A stretch of 64,000 nucleotides of DNA, from the NCBI GenBank assembly GCA_030429345.1, contig JAUIFJ010000019.1, forward strand, positions 22,532 through 86,531. Reading direction: 5' to 3'. Shown here one piece after another: positions 8,612 through 16,564 of this stretch. The notes beneath the pieces are model-generated. The model saw only the letters and a program-made list of their open reading frames with translations, was not told the origin of the DNA and searched no databases. Both the position numbers and the translations under genes were made by a program. The DNA comes from a bacterium (GTDB lineage: Bacteria > CAIWAD01). Positions within the stretch are counted from its first letter, which is position 1. Every line of letters begins with the position of its first letter.

Positions 8612-9655
8612 GGCCTTTTCCGCCTCGGGAGTCGGGACGGGGACGGGCGCCAGGCCGACGGCTTCGCGGACCTTGTTCTCGATCTCGGCGAAGAGGTCCG
8701 GACGCTCGACCAGCAGCTGTTTCACATTGTCGCGGCCCTGGCCGAGGCGCTCGCTGCCGAAGCTGAACCAGGTGCCGCTGCGGGTCAGGATGCCGTGCTC
8801 CAGGCCCAGGTCGATCACCTCGCCGGCGCGGCTGATGCCCTGGCCGAACATGATGTCGAACTCGACCACGCGGAAGGGGGGCGCCAGCTTGTTCTTGACC
8901 ACCTTGACCTTGGTGCGGTTGCCCGTCGAATCCTGGCCGCTCTTGATGGTGCCGATGCGGCGAATGTCCATGCGCACACTGGAATAGAACTTGAGCGCGT
9001 TGCCGCCGGTGGTCGTTTCGGGGCTGCCGAACATCACGCCGATCTTCATGCGGATCTGGTTGATGAAGACCAGGCAGGTACGCGACTTGCTGACGCTGGC
9101 GGTCAGCTTGCGCATGGCCTGGCTCATCAGGCGGGCCTGGGTGCCCACATGGTAGTCGCCCATGTCCCCTTCGATCTCGGCCTTGGGCACCAGCGCTGCC
9201 ACCGAGTCGACGACGACCACATCCAGGGCGTTGCTGCGGATCAGGCGGTCGGCGATTTCCAGGGCCTGCTCGCCGTAGGTCGGCTGGCTCACCAGCAGGT
9301 TGTCCGTGTCCACTCCCAGGTTGCGGGCGTAGATCGGGTCCAGGGCGTGCTCGGCGTCGATGAAGGCGCAGATGCCGCCGCGCTTCTGGGCCTCGGCCAC
9401 CACGTGCAGCGTCAGCGTGGTCTTGCCGCTGGACTCGGGACCGAAGATCTCGACGATGCGCCCGCGGGGCACACCGCCCACGCCCAGGGCCAGGTCGAGC
9501 TGCAGCGATCCCGTGCCGATGCTCTCGATGTCGACGATCGCGCCCTCGTCCCCCAGGCGCATGATCGAGCCCTTGCCGAATTCCTTGTCGATCTGGCTCA
9601 GCGTGCTGTCCAGGTTCTTCAGGCGATCGTCCTTGCCGTTCTGCTTGGCGGCCAT
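8609..9655 (-). CDS. recA: Recombinase RecA
   Basis: RecA forms the ATP-dependent strand-exchange filament of homologous recombination and the SOS co-protease. The 348-residue protein has the Walker A motif GPESSGKTT near residue 70, the [14 protein letters not shown] Walker B block, and [18 protein letters not shown] (L2 region). The start at 9655 has a clear GAGGGGAG ribosome site eight bases upstream. It is the last gene of the conserved-type neighbourhood pgsA-cinA-thpR-recA. No recognisable LexA box was seen in the 45 bp upstream. The stop codon is supplied by the end of a palindromic repeat. Confidence 0.98.
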   Translation of the reverse strand: MAAKQNGKDDRLKNLDSTLSQIDKEFGKGSIMRLGDEGAIVDIESIGTGSLQLDLALGVGGVPRGRIVEIFGPESSGKTTLTLHVVAEAQKRGGICAFIDAEHALDPIYARNLGVDTDNLLVSQPTYGEQALEIADRLIRSNALDVVVVDSVAALVPKAEIEGDMGDYHVGTQARLMSQAMRKLTASVSKSRTCLVFINQIRMKIGVMFGSPETTTGGNALKFYSSVRMDIRRIGTIKSGQDSTGNRTKVKVVKNKLAPPFRVVEFDIMFGQGISRAGEVIDLGLEHGILTRSGTWFSFGSERLGQGRDNVKQLLVERPDLFAEIENKVREAVGLAPVPVPTPEAEKA

Positions 9656-9700
9656 GTGCTGTACTCCCCTCTATGCGATTCGATTTCTTTCTGTCTCACA

Positions 9701-10276
9701 TCATTTCTTCGTTGTCCCTCGGACGACTCTCTTCGCGAAGGACGCCAGATGCACGAGGCGGTATTCCGCGCCCCGTTCTTTCAGTCTGCTTTCGTAGAGC
9801 CCCCAGCCCTCGGGCCGGAACTCCAGCGCTCTCGGCGGCGCCTGCAGCCAGGCGGCGCAGAGCTCCGCCGAGCCCTGTTTCACCCGGCCGATGCTCACAT
9901 GGGGCCGGTAGCGCCGCTTTTCCAGGGCCTGCCCCGCGCGGCGCAGGTCCCGCTGCAGAGCCTCGACCTGCTTTTGCAGAAGCCCTTCCGAGTCCTCGAC
10001 ACCCGTCCAGAGCACTCGCGGCTCGCGATCCGGACCGAACCAGCCGTTGCCGGCCAGCCTCAGTTTCGGCGCATGTGCCTCTGCGAGGCGATCCAACAGG
10101 GCCGGCAGGTCCCGGGCGGCGGCGGCATCTACCTCCCCGAGAAAGGCGCCGGTCAGGTGCAGGTTGCTTTCCGGGATCCAGCGCACCCGCTCGCGCCGCG
10201 AGCGCAGCAGCCCCTGGCACAGCATCAGTTCTTCGCGCACCTCCCGGGGCAAAGGCATGGCAACGAAGAGCCTCAT
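9701..10276 (-). CDS. thpR: RNA 2',3'-cyclic phosphodiesterase (2H family)
   Basis: This 191-residue 2H phosphoesterase carries the two family motifs, HLTG near residue 41 (WIPESNLHLTGAFLGEV) and HVS (RYRPHVSIGRVK) in the second half. It opens with the typical MRLFVAMPLP. Members hydrolyse RNA 2',3'-cyclic phosphates in the cytoplasm. The ATG overlaps the cinA stop by 4 bp. The gene lies between cinA and recA in one operon. Confidence 0.9.
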   Translation of the reverse strand: MRLFVAMPLPREVREELMLCQGLLRSRRERVRWIPESNLHLTGAFLGEVDAAAARDLPALLDRLAEAHAPKLRLAGNGWFGPDREPRVLWTGVEDSEGLLQKQVEALQRDLRRAGQALEKRRYRPHVSIGRVKQGSAELCAAWLQAPPRALEFRPEGWGLYESRLKERGAEYRLVHLASFAKRVVRGTTKK

Positions 10277-11574
10277 TCTGCGATCGGTGACAATGTCTCA
10301 GGGGCCTGGGACATCTGGCGATAGAGCCAAGCCAGGGCCCGGCCGACGGCCCGCTGGCGGATCTGCTGCCGTGTTCCGTGGAAGCGGCAGGCCAGGGCCT
10401 CGACTCCCTGCGGGGAAGCCAGGCCGATGAAGGCCGTGCCGAGGGGCTTTTCCTCGCTGCCGCCGTCGGGCCCGGCAATGCCGCTGACGGAAAGACACCA
10501 GTCGGCGCCGCTTTCCCGGCGGCAGCCCTCGGCCATTTCGCGCACCACCTCGGCAGAGACGGCTCCATAGGCATCGAGGGTGGCTGCGGATACGCCGAGG
10601 CGGCGGCACTTCTCATCGTTGTCGTAGACGACCCAGGAACCGTGGAACACGGCCGAACTTCCCGGCCAGTCGGTGATCGCCGCGGCCAGCAGGCCCCCGG
10701 TGCAGGATTCGGCCAGGCTGATCCGCTGAGTGCGCCTTTTCAGCGCCTCGACCACCAGCTGGGCCACCGGTCTTTCGTCGCGGCAGAGCAGATCGTCCCC
10801 GAGCTGATCGGCAAGCGCCTGCGAGAGCACAGCCGGATCCTCCTTGCCGGGAAGTACCTTGACCAGCACTCCGTCGGGACTGGGATAGTAGCCCAGGTCG
10901 GCGGCGGCGAGATCCGGGTGCGCTTCCACGCGGCGCGCCACTTCCTGCTCGGGCAGCAGCCAGACGCGGGCGTAGAGCGCCTCCCCGGCGGGCGGCGCCT
11001 GCAGGTAGTCCGCCAGCCAGTCCTCCAGCCCGCCGTCGAGGATGGCGCGCATCTCTCCGGGAACTCCCGGCAGGGCCAGCCAGCTGCAGCGCTCATTGTA
11101 GAAGAAGAGGCCGTCCGCCGATCCGACGGGATTGGCAAAGTTCAGCCCCGGAGAGGGATGCAGGCTCTGGCCGGTGTGGCCATGGTCAGGATCCCGTCCC
11201 GCGGCCAGCAACCGGGCGCGGAAACGCTGGCGGTGTTCTTCGTCGTGCACCAGTTCCACGCCGAAAGCCCCGGCCAGCACATCGCGTGTGCGGTCGTCCC
11301 GGGTCGGTCCCAGGCCGCCCGTGCTGAGCGTCATCCAGCCCTCTTCGCGGCACAGCGGTTCCAGAGTGCGCGGCAGGTCCGGCACGACCCGCACCTCCTC
11401 GACGACCAGGCCGCGCCGCGAAAGGCGGGCGATCAGCTCGGCGGAGTTGCGGTCGACGCGCAGGCCCGAAAGCAGCTCGTCGCCAATGCAGACCACGCGC
11501 AGGCGCGGCGGTGCGGCGGGCAAAGAAGGCAAGGCGACGCGCGCGCGCGCCATCGGGTTCTGTATCACGCTCAT
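10273..11574 (-). CDS. cinA: CinA: nicotinamide-nucleotide amidase with MoCF-like N-terminal domain
   Basis: This 433-residue two-domain protein matches CinA. The N-terminal half has the molybdopterin-binding fold (VVCIGDELLSGLRVDRN, MTLSTGGLGPTRDD). The C-terminal half is the PncC-type deamidase (SLAESCTGGLLAAAIT, SVSGIAGPDGGSEEKP). PncC recycles nicotinamide mononucleotide from NAD breakdown. The start is uncertain: the annotated ATG has GAGG only two bases away, and the GTG two codons on is better spaced. The recA association of cinA is widespread. Confidence 0.93.
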   Translation of the reverse strand: MSVIQNPMARARVALPSLPAAPPRLRVVCIGDELLSGLRVDRNSAELIARLSRRGLVVEEVRVVPDLPRTLEPLCREEGWMTLSTGGLGPTRDDRTRDVLAGAFGVELVHDEEHRQRFRARLLAAGRDPDHGHTGQSLHPSPGLNFANPVGSADGLFFYNERCSWLALPGVPGEMRAILDGGLEDWLADYLQAPPAGEALYARVWLLPEQEVARRVEAHPDLAAADLGYYPSPDGVLVKVLPGKEDPAVLSQALADQLGDDLLCRDERPVAQLVVEALKRRTQRISLAESCTGGLLAAAITDWPGSSAVFHGSWVVYDNDEKCRRLGVSAATLDAYGAVSAEVVREMAEGCRRESGADWCLSVSGIAGPDGGSEEKPLGTAFIGLASPQGVEALACRFHGTRQQIRQRAVGRALAWLYRQMSQAPETLSPIAE

Positions 11575-11629
11575 GGCCTCAAGTTCGCAAATCCGGTTCT
11601 GCGGAAACAGCAGCGAAGAGGCACTTCGC

Positions 11630-12451
11630 TCACCGGGGCTTCTTGCTGTCCTCTTTTCCGGACGCCGGGGAGTCGCGGCCTTCCCCGCTCAGGTCGCGGG
11701 CGATCTCGCGGGCGGCTCGCAGGGCTTCCTGGCGCCGCGGCCTTCCCGGAGCCTGCTCGACAATACGCTGCAGATGCTCACGGCGTCGGGCCGCCCGGTC
11801 GCGGGCCTGCTGGCGGGCGAGGCTCAGCTGGGCGCGGTGGTCCGGGTAGCGGGCGATGTAGACGATCAGCGTGCTCACCGTCAACAGGGCGCTCAGCGCG
11901 AAGGCCAGGGTGAGGAAGTGATCCTGCCAGGGGTGGGTTGGCGGCAGCAGCCCCAGGTCCCCGCCCAGGTTGAGCAGCAAGAGGCAGCTGAGCAGGGTCA
12001 GGAACTGGACGACGGTCTTGACGCGCCCGACCATCGCCGGTCGAATGGCGATGCCGCGGGCATGGCTGATGCCGGAAATGGTGGCGATGAGGATTTCCGT
12101 TCCCACGATCACGAAGATCGCCACGCGCGCCAGGCCCGGATCGCTCATCGGCAGGTCACGGATCAGCAGAGCCAGAATCACGCTGACGCTGAGCAGCTTG
12201 TCCGCCAGCGGATCGGCCAGCCGGCCGAAGGGCGTCTGCTGCTCGAGCACGCGGGCCAGCCAGCCATCCAGCGCGTCGGAAAGCGCGGCCAGCACAAAGA
12301 GCGCGCTGGCCACCAGGTGCAGCCCGGGAAGCGGACTGAGGAAAAGGATCAGGAAGACCGGCACCAGGGCGAAACGGAAGAGAGTGATGATGTTGGGAAG
12401 CGTGTAGACTCCCGGATCCTTCCCTTTCAACTCTGGAGACTTCGCTTCCAT
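11630..12451 (-). CDS. pgsA: CDP-diacylglycerol-glycerol-3-phosphate 3-phosphatidyltransferase
   Basis: This integral membrane enzyme makes phosphatidylglycerol phosphate from CDP-diacylglycerol. The CDP-alcohol phosphotransferase signature D-G-x2-A-R-x8-G-x3-D-x3-D is intact (DGWLAR, then GRLADPLAD). The start TLPNIITLFRFALVPVF is characteristic of PgsA. At 273 residues it is longer than usual because of a charged, Arg/Glu-rich tail after about residue 200 that looks helical and cytoplasmic. It heads the pgsA-cinA-thpR-recA gene set. Confidence 0.92.
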   Translation of the reverse strand: MEAKSPELKGKDPGVYTLPNIITLFRFALVPVFLILFLSPLPGLHLVASALFVLAALSDALDGWLARVLEQQTPFGRLADPLADKLLSVSVILALLIRDLPMSDPGLARVAIFVIVGTEILIATISGISHARGIAIRPAMVGRVKTVVQFLTLLSCLLLLNLGGDLGLLPPTHPWQDHFLTLAFALSALLTVSTLIVYIARYPDHRAQLSLARQQARDRAARRREHLQRIVEQAPGRPRRQEALRAAREIARDLSGEGRDSPASGKEDSKKPR

Positions 12452-12473
12452 CCTCCCCCACCCATCCTACACC

Positions 12474-12733
12474 CTGTCATCCCGTGGCTTGACCACGGGA
12501 TCCTCGTCCGCGTCGAAGACCGCATCGCCGCCATTCATACCTACTCACACACACCCGCGGACCCTCCGGCCTGCGGCCCACGCAAAGGATTCCGTGGTCA
12601 CGCCACGGAATGACAGCGGGGGGGGGATACTGGTGCGTCCGCCGCCGCCCCGGTGGCCATTCCGGTGCATCCGCCGCGGATCATCGTGACCGGTGTTGGT
12701 GGTTTCGCCGCCGCCCCGGACTGAAGCCCGGGG
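12474..12733. repeat. Composite non-coding repeat, copy 1
   Basis: It begins with the palindrome CTGTCATCCCGTGGCTTGAC and its mirror, and near its middle has the inverted counterpart GTGGTCACGCCACGGAATGAC. It continues with a GC-rich block and ends in the hairpin CCCCGGACTGAAGCCCGGGG (12714-12733). Together with copy 2 it fills the gap 12452-13147, in which I see no gene. Confidence 0.85.
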
Positions 12734-12757
12734 CCCACTCCACTAGCATGCCCTGCC

Positions 12758-13047
12758 CTGTCATCCCGTGGCTTGACCACGGGATCCTCGTCCGCGTCGA
12801 AGACCGCATCGCCGCCATTCATACCTACTCACACACACCCGCGAACCCTCCGGCCTGCGGCCCACGCAAAGGATTCCGTGGTCACGCCACGGAATGACAG
12901 CGGGGGGGATACTGGTGCATCCACCGCCGCCGCGGTGGCCATTCCGGTGCATCCGCCGCGGATCATCGTGACCGGTGTTGGTGGTTTCGCCGCCGCCCCG
13001 GACTGAAGCCCGGGGCTATCGTTGTTCGCCCTGCGGGCGGTGGATCT
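12758..13047. repeat. Composite non-coding repeat, copy 2
   Basis: This is a near-identical direct copy of 12474-12733, offset by 284 bp. It ends in the same hairpin (12996-13015), here followed by CTATCGTT and a second small hairpin CGCCCTGCGGGCG. That tail is shared with the arrays at 42.8 kb and 52.6 kb. Confidence 0.85.
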
Positions 13048-13101
13048 GGTTCATTGTACGGTAGTCGCAATGGGGCAAGGGCTCTGATTTCATGCTCTTT
13101 C

Positions 13102-13150
13102 CCCCTCCGTGTTCCCTGTCTTCTCCGCGCCCTCCGTGTGAGCTCTTCTA
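13102..13150. repeat. Modular palindrome copy b (single outer arm), ends in the recR stop
   Basis: Only the right outer arm is present (CCTCCGTGTTCCCTGTCTTC through GTGTGAGCTCTTCTA). As at recA, its terminal TAG on the minus strand is the stop codon of the neighbouring gene, here recR. Confidence 0.75.
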
Positions 13151-13759
13151 TCCTTCCGGCCCCTGCAATTTTTCCCGGCCGTCGATGGCCCGCGAGAGGG
13201 TCAGCCGGTCGATGAAATCCAGGCTGCCGCCCATGGGCACGCCGCGGGCCAGGCGGCTGATCGCGATGTCGGCCCCGCGCAGGCGCTCGACCAGGTAGAG
13301 GGCCGTGGCGTCGCCCTCGACGGTGCCGTTGGTGGCCAGCAGCAGTTCGCGCACCGTGCCGCCCGCCACGCGCCGTTCCAGTTCGGCAATGCGCAGATCC
13401 CGCGGGCCGATGCCGTCCAGCGGGCTGAGCGCCCCGCCGAGAATGTGATACAGGCCCCGGTAGTCCCCCGAGCGCTCGACGGCCAGCAGGTCGGGCAGGC
13501 TTTCCACCACGCAGATCAGCCCCGCATCCCGCCGCGGATTGCTGCAGACGGCGCAGAGCTCCTCTTCGCTCAGGTTGCCGCAGTCCTTGCAGAAGCGGCA
13601 TTCCTCGGCCAGGCGCTTGAGGGCGCCGGCCAGGGCGGCGGCCTCCTCGCGATGGCCCAGGCTGTGCAGGGCCAGGCGCAGGGCGGTCTTGCGGCCGATG
13701 CCCGGCAGGCGGGCGAATTCGGCGACGAGGGCTTCCATGGCCGGAGTCAAGAGGCTCAC
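13148..13759 (-). CDS. recR: Recombination mediator RecR
   Basis: RecR works with RecF/RecO in loading RecA at gaps. The 203-residue protein has the helix-hairpin-helix (RLPGIGRKTALRLALH), a Cys4 zinc finger (CRFCKDCGN and CAVC), and the Toprim block (ICVVESLPDLLAVERSGDYRGLYHILGG). The frame is open further upstream, but a GTG at 13759 overlaps the dnaX stop by 4 bp (GTGA) and gives the normal N-terminus, so I chose it. dnaX-recR is a common pair. Confidence 0.92.
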   Translation of the reverse strand: MSLLTPAMEALVAEFARLPGIGRKTALRLALHSLGHREEAAALAGALKRLAEECRFCKDCGNLSEEELCAVCSNPRRDAGLICVVESLPDLLAVERSGDYRGLYHILGGALSPLDGIGPRDLRIAELERRVAGGTVRELLLATNGTVEGDATALYLVERLRGADIAISRLARGVPMGGSLDFIDRLTLSRAIDGREKLQGPEG

Positions 13760-15557
13760 TCGATGATCCTTCCTTCCATGCGGCGCACCAGCTCGGCCAG
13801 GCCCGGGTGCTCCTTGTCCAGGGCCTTCAACCGGCCTTCCCCGCGCAGGTGGCGGGTGTCCTCCTGGATGAAGCGTTCGTCTTCGGCCAGCTCGCCGTCC
13901 TCGAAGGCCAGTTTCAGCCGCCGCCATTCCAGTTCTTCGGCGCAGACCGTTTCCAGGGCCAGCAGGTTGCGCTGCATCTGGCTGCGCGCCGCTTCGGAGG
14001 CGTAGCGCCCTTTGAGGCGCAGGCGATCCGGCTCCACGGCCACGGGCAGGAAGGCGTTGAAATTGCTGGCCAGCATGGAGAACTCGCGGGCCACCCGTTG
14101 TCTCACGCGGCGCCAGGCCTGCTTGACCTCGTCCAGGCTGCGCAGGGATGCGCCCTCTTCGACGGGGGCGGACATCTGCCGGGAAGCGGGCGCCCTTTGC
14201 GGAACCGGCGGCGCGCCCTCATGCACTTCGCCCGCGTCGGGAAGCTCCTCGGCCTGCAGCTGCTCCTGCTCCTGCAGATCCAGGGGGCGCAGGGGCGCGG
14301 CCTCGGCCGGAGGCTCTTCCTGTGCGGGGGATGGGGTCGAGGGAATCGGCTCAGCCCTGGGCGCGGGCGGCGGGACTAGGGCTTTTTTTTTTCGGTGTGC
14401 TGGCCCAGGCTGTCCTCGGGCAGGCCGGCCAGGCTGGAAAGCAGGTCCTGCACCTGCAGGCTGCGGCTCATGGAGGCCAGGCGCAGCAGGATCAGCTCGA
14501 AATTGAGCCGCGGCTGGCTGGCTCGCTTCAGGGAATCGATGCGGCCGCCGAGCAGGCTCAGCATGCGCAACAGATCGTCCTCCTCGAAGGAGCCGGCCAG
14601 GGGCGCCAGCTCCTCGAGCTGCTCCTGTGTTGTCTCACAGAGGCTGCCGTCGGGGGCGATCTTCAGGAGCATCAGCGTGCGCAGCCCGTCGGCGAGCTGC
14701 AGCAGGAACTCGCCCAGGTCGATGCCGGCGGCGGCCAGCATGCGCGCCTCGCGGAAGGTGGCGCCGCGGTCGCTGGCGGCAATGGCCTGGATCACGCGCA
14801 GCAGGATGCCGTCCTCGACCATGCCCAGGGCCTGGATCACGTCCTCGTGGATCACGCGGCCCTCCGAAAAGGAGATCACCTGGTCCAGCAGGGACTGGGC
14901 GTCGCGCATGCCGCCGTCGGCGCGGCGGGCGATCAGCTGCAGGGTGCGGGGCTCGATCTCCATGCCTTCCGCCGCGCAGACCGTTTCCAGGCTTTGGGTG
15001 ATCTCGTCCAGGCTGAGGCGCTTGAAATCGAAGCGCTGGCAGCGGCTGAGCACCGTGGCCGGCACCTTGTGCAGTTCCGTGGTGGCAAAAAGGAAGACCG
15101 TGTTCGGCGGCGGCTCTTCAAGGGTCTTCAACAGGGCGTTGAAGGCGCTGGTCGAGAGCATGTGCACTTCATCGATGATGTAGACCTTCCAGCGGTGCTG
15201 GCTGGGACCGTACTTGACATTGCCGCGCAGGTCGCGGATGTCGTTGACGCTGTTGTTGGAGGCGCCGTCGATCTCGATGACGTCGAAATTGCTGCTATCG
15301 TCCATGTCGAGGCAGCTGGCACAAGTGCCGCAGGGCGTATCCGTCGGCCCCTGTTCACAATTGAGGCAGCGGGCCAGAATGCGGGCGATCGAGGTCTTGC
15401 CCACCCCGCGCGGACCGCTGAAGATATAGGCGTGGGCCACGCGCTCGCTGCGAATGGCGCTGGAAAGGGTACGGGTGACATGCTCCTGGCCGATCACATC
15501 GGCGAAGGTCTTGGGGCGCCACTTGCGGGCCAGCACGACATAGGGTTTGGTGGACAT
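13756..15557 (-). CDS. dnaX: DNA polymerase III subunit tau/gamma, made by frameshift
   Basis: DnaX is the clamp-loader ATPase. Frame 0 from 15557 gives a 393-residue gamma-like product with Walker A (GPRGVGKTS), zinc cysteines (CLNCEQ, CGTCASC), Walker B (IIDEVHMLS) and domain III. It stops at 14376, right after A10. The -1 frame is open without interruption from the A10 tract to 13756. It encodes a Pro/Glu-rich linker and then the tau C-terminal domain (SLDEVKQAWRRVRQRV to the end). Shifting back one base gives about 600 residues, a normal tau length. The gene follows the SRP RNA and overlaps recR by 4 bp. I read the two parts as one gene, not as a broken one. Confidence 0.88.
14376..14393 (-). 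other. dnaX: dnaX slippery A10 tract with gamma stop codon
   Basis: On the minus strand the tract is G followed by ten A (14392-14383), then GCCCTAG, where TAG (14378-14376) ends gamma. An AGCCCT/AGGGCT stem could form just downstream (14383-14378 with a partner about 20 bases on). Long A runs in dnaX cause ribosomal -1 frameshifting in Escherichia coli and transcriptional slippage in Thermus. Either would yield tau here. No well-spaced internal Shine-Dalgarno stimulator was seen. Confidence 0.8.
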
Positions 15558-15606
15558 TCAGGCGCTCGCGGGTGTGGGGCGCGCGGCCCCGGTAGAGAAG
15601 CGGCCG

Positions 15607-15715
15607 CCTGCAGGTGACGGAGGATCGCGGCACAAGCCAGTATCGCTTACCGCTGCTACCTTCCGGTCCTGACGGGGTTTGGCAACCTGTCATTGCGCGC
15701 CCCCGCCACCTGCAG
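15607..15715 (-). ncRNA. ffs: Small bacterial signal recognition particle RNA (4.5S type)
   Basis: The minus strand contains the conserved SRP apical block GTCAGGACCGGAAGGTAGCAG followed by CGGTAAGCGA. Flanking arms pair across the whole element: CTGCAGGTGGCGGGGGCGCG at the 5' side with CGCGATCCTCCGTCACCTGC near the 3' side. The total is about 109 nucleotides, close to the 4.5S length. Its location just upstream of dnaX is the common bacterial arrangement. The exact ends are estimated from the stem. Confidence 0.93.
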
Positions 15716-15816
15716 CCGGCCGGCTGCCGATCGAACGGTCGAGAAGGTAAGGAAGGGGGTGGACAGAAGGAAGGGCGTGGGGGCGGCCTCCGGGATCCTG
15801 TTGCCGCGCAGCTCGC

Positions 15817-16395
15817 TCAGTCTCGGTGGGGCAGCTCCATGCCGATGCCGACGCGAAAAGTCCGCCCGCCGCTCAGCAAGCCGCCCCGTTGATCAAAGAT
15901 CAGCCTCGCGCGGCTGACGCGGATGTTCAGGTCGATGACGGTGTGCGGCGAGAGACGGAAGAACACACCGGCCGAGGCCCAGAACCCCATGCCCCTGGCC
16001 TTGTGCGTGGGCCCCGCCGTAACACTGCCATAGGCGGCTGAAACTCCCCCGGCCGCATAGGGAGACAGGTCTCCCGGCTGGAAGAAGAGCGAATAGACCC
16101 CCAGCGACAGGTCCGTGGTCGTTGCCTTGACAGGTTGCGAGAAGACCTTGTCGGACTTGCTCGAATGGCTGAGATCGAGGATCAGGCCCTGGCCCCGCGA
16201 AGTCCCCGTGAACAAGGTGAGCCCTGCCAGTCCCTGATCCTGCAGGGGATCCCAGTCCTGGTCAGGCATGGCCTTGAGGCCCAGCTGGGCCTGCAGCCGC
16301 AACTCGGCCCGAAGATCCGCCAGGCCGGTGGCGAGCAGGGCCATGAGGATCAGAAGAAGCCGTCTGGGAATACCCATTGCAGTTCCTGCGTCCAT
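15817..16395 (-). CDS. Small outer-membrane-type beta-barrel protein, paralogue 1
   Basis: This 192-residue protein has a signal peptide (RRLLLILMALLATGLADLRA). Its mature part opens with the family pattern LQ-x-LG-x-K-x4-DW-P, here LQAQLGLKAMPDQDWDPL. Alternating hydrophobic strands follow, ending in a barrel-like strand (FRVGIGMEL). Four other members lie at 20873-23413. Length and strand pattern resemble small OmpA/OmpW-type barrels; the function is unknown. It is preceded by 169 bp with no visible gene. Confidence 0.7.
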   Translation of the reverse strand: MDAGTAMGIPRRLLLILMALLATGLADLRAELRLQAQLGLKAMPDQDWDPLQDQGLAGLTLFTGTSRGQGLILDLSHSSKSDKVFSQPVKATTTDLSLGVYSLFFQPGDLSPYAAGGVSAAYGSVTAGPTHKARGMGFWASAGVFFRLSPHTVIDLNIRVSRARLIFDQRGGLLSGGRTFRVGIGMELPHRD

Positions 16396-16564
16396 TTCAA
16401 TCCGGTTATGCGGCAGGGTGAATCACAAGGTCTCGCCGCGAATCAGTCACGGGTTCAACAAAGGAATGTGCGGGGCAGGATGGATTGATTGCCGTCAAGC
16501 AGCAGGGTTTGCCTGACCGTACCTTTGAATAGCCTGCACCGGAATGCAGGGCGAGAGCAACCGC

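Noticed and set aside
13756-15557. dnaX as a pseudogene
   Set aside because: The break is exactly at A10, both frames are otherwise intact, and programmed slippage in dnaX is well known.
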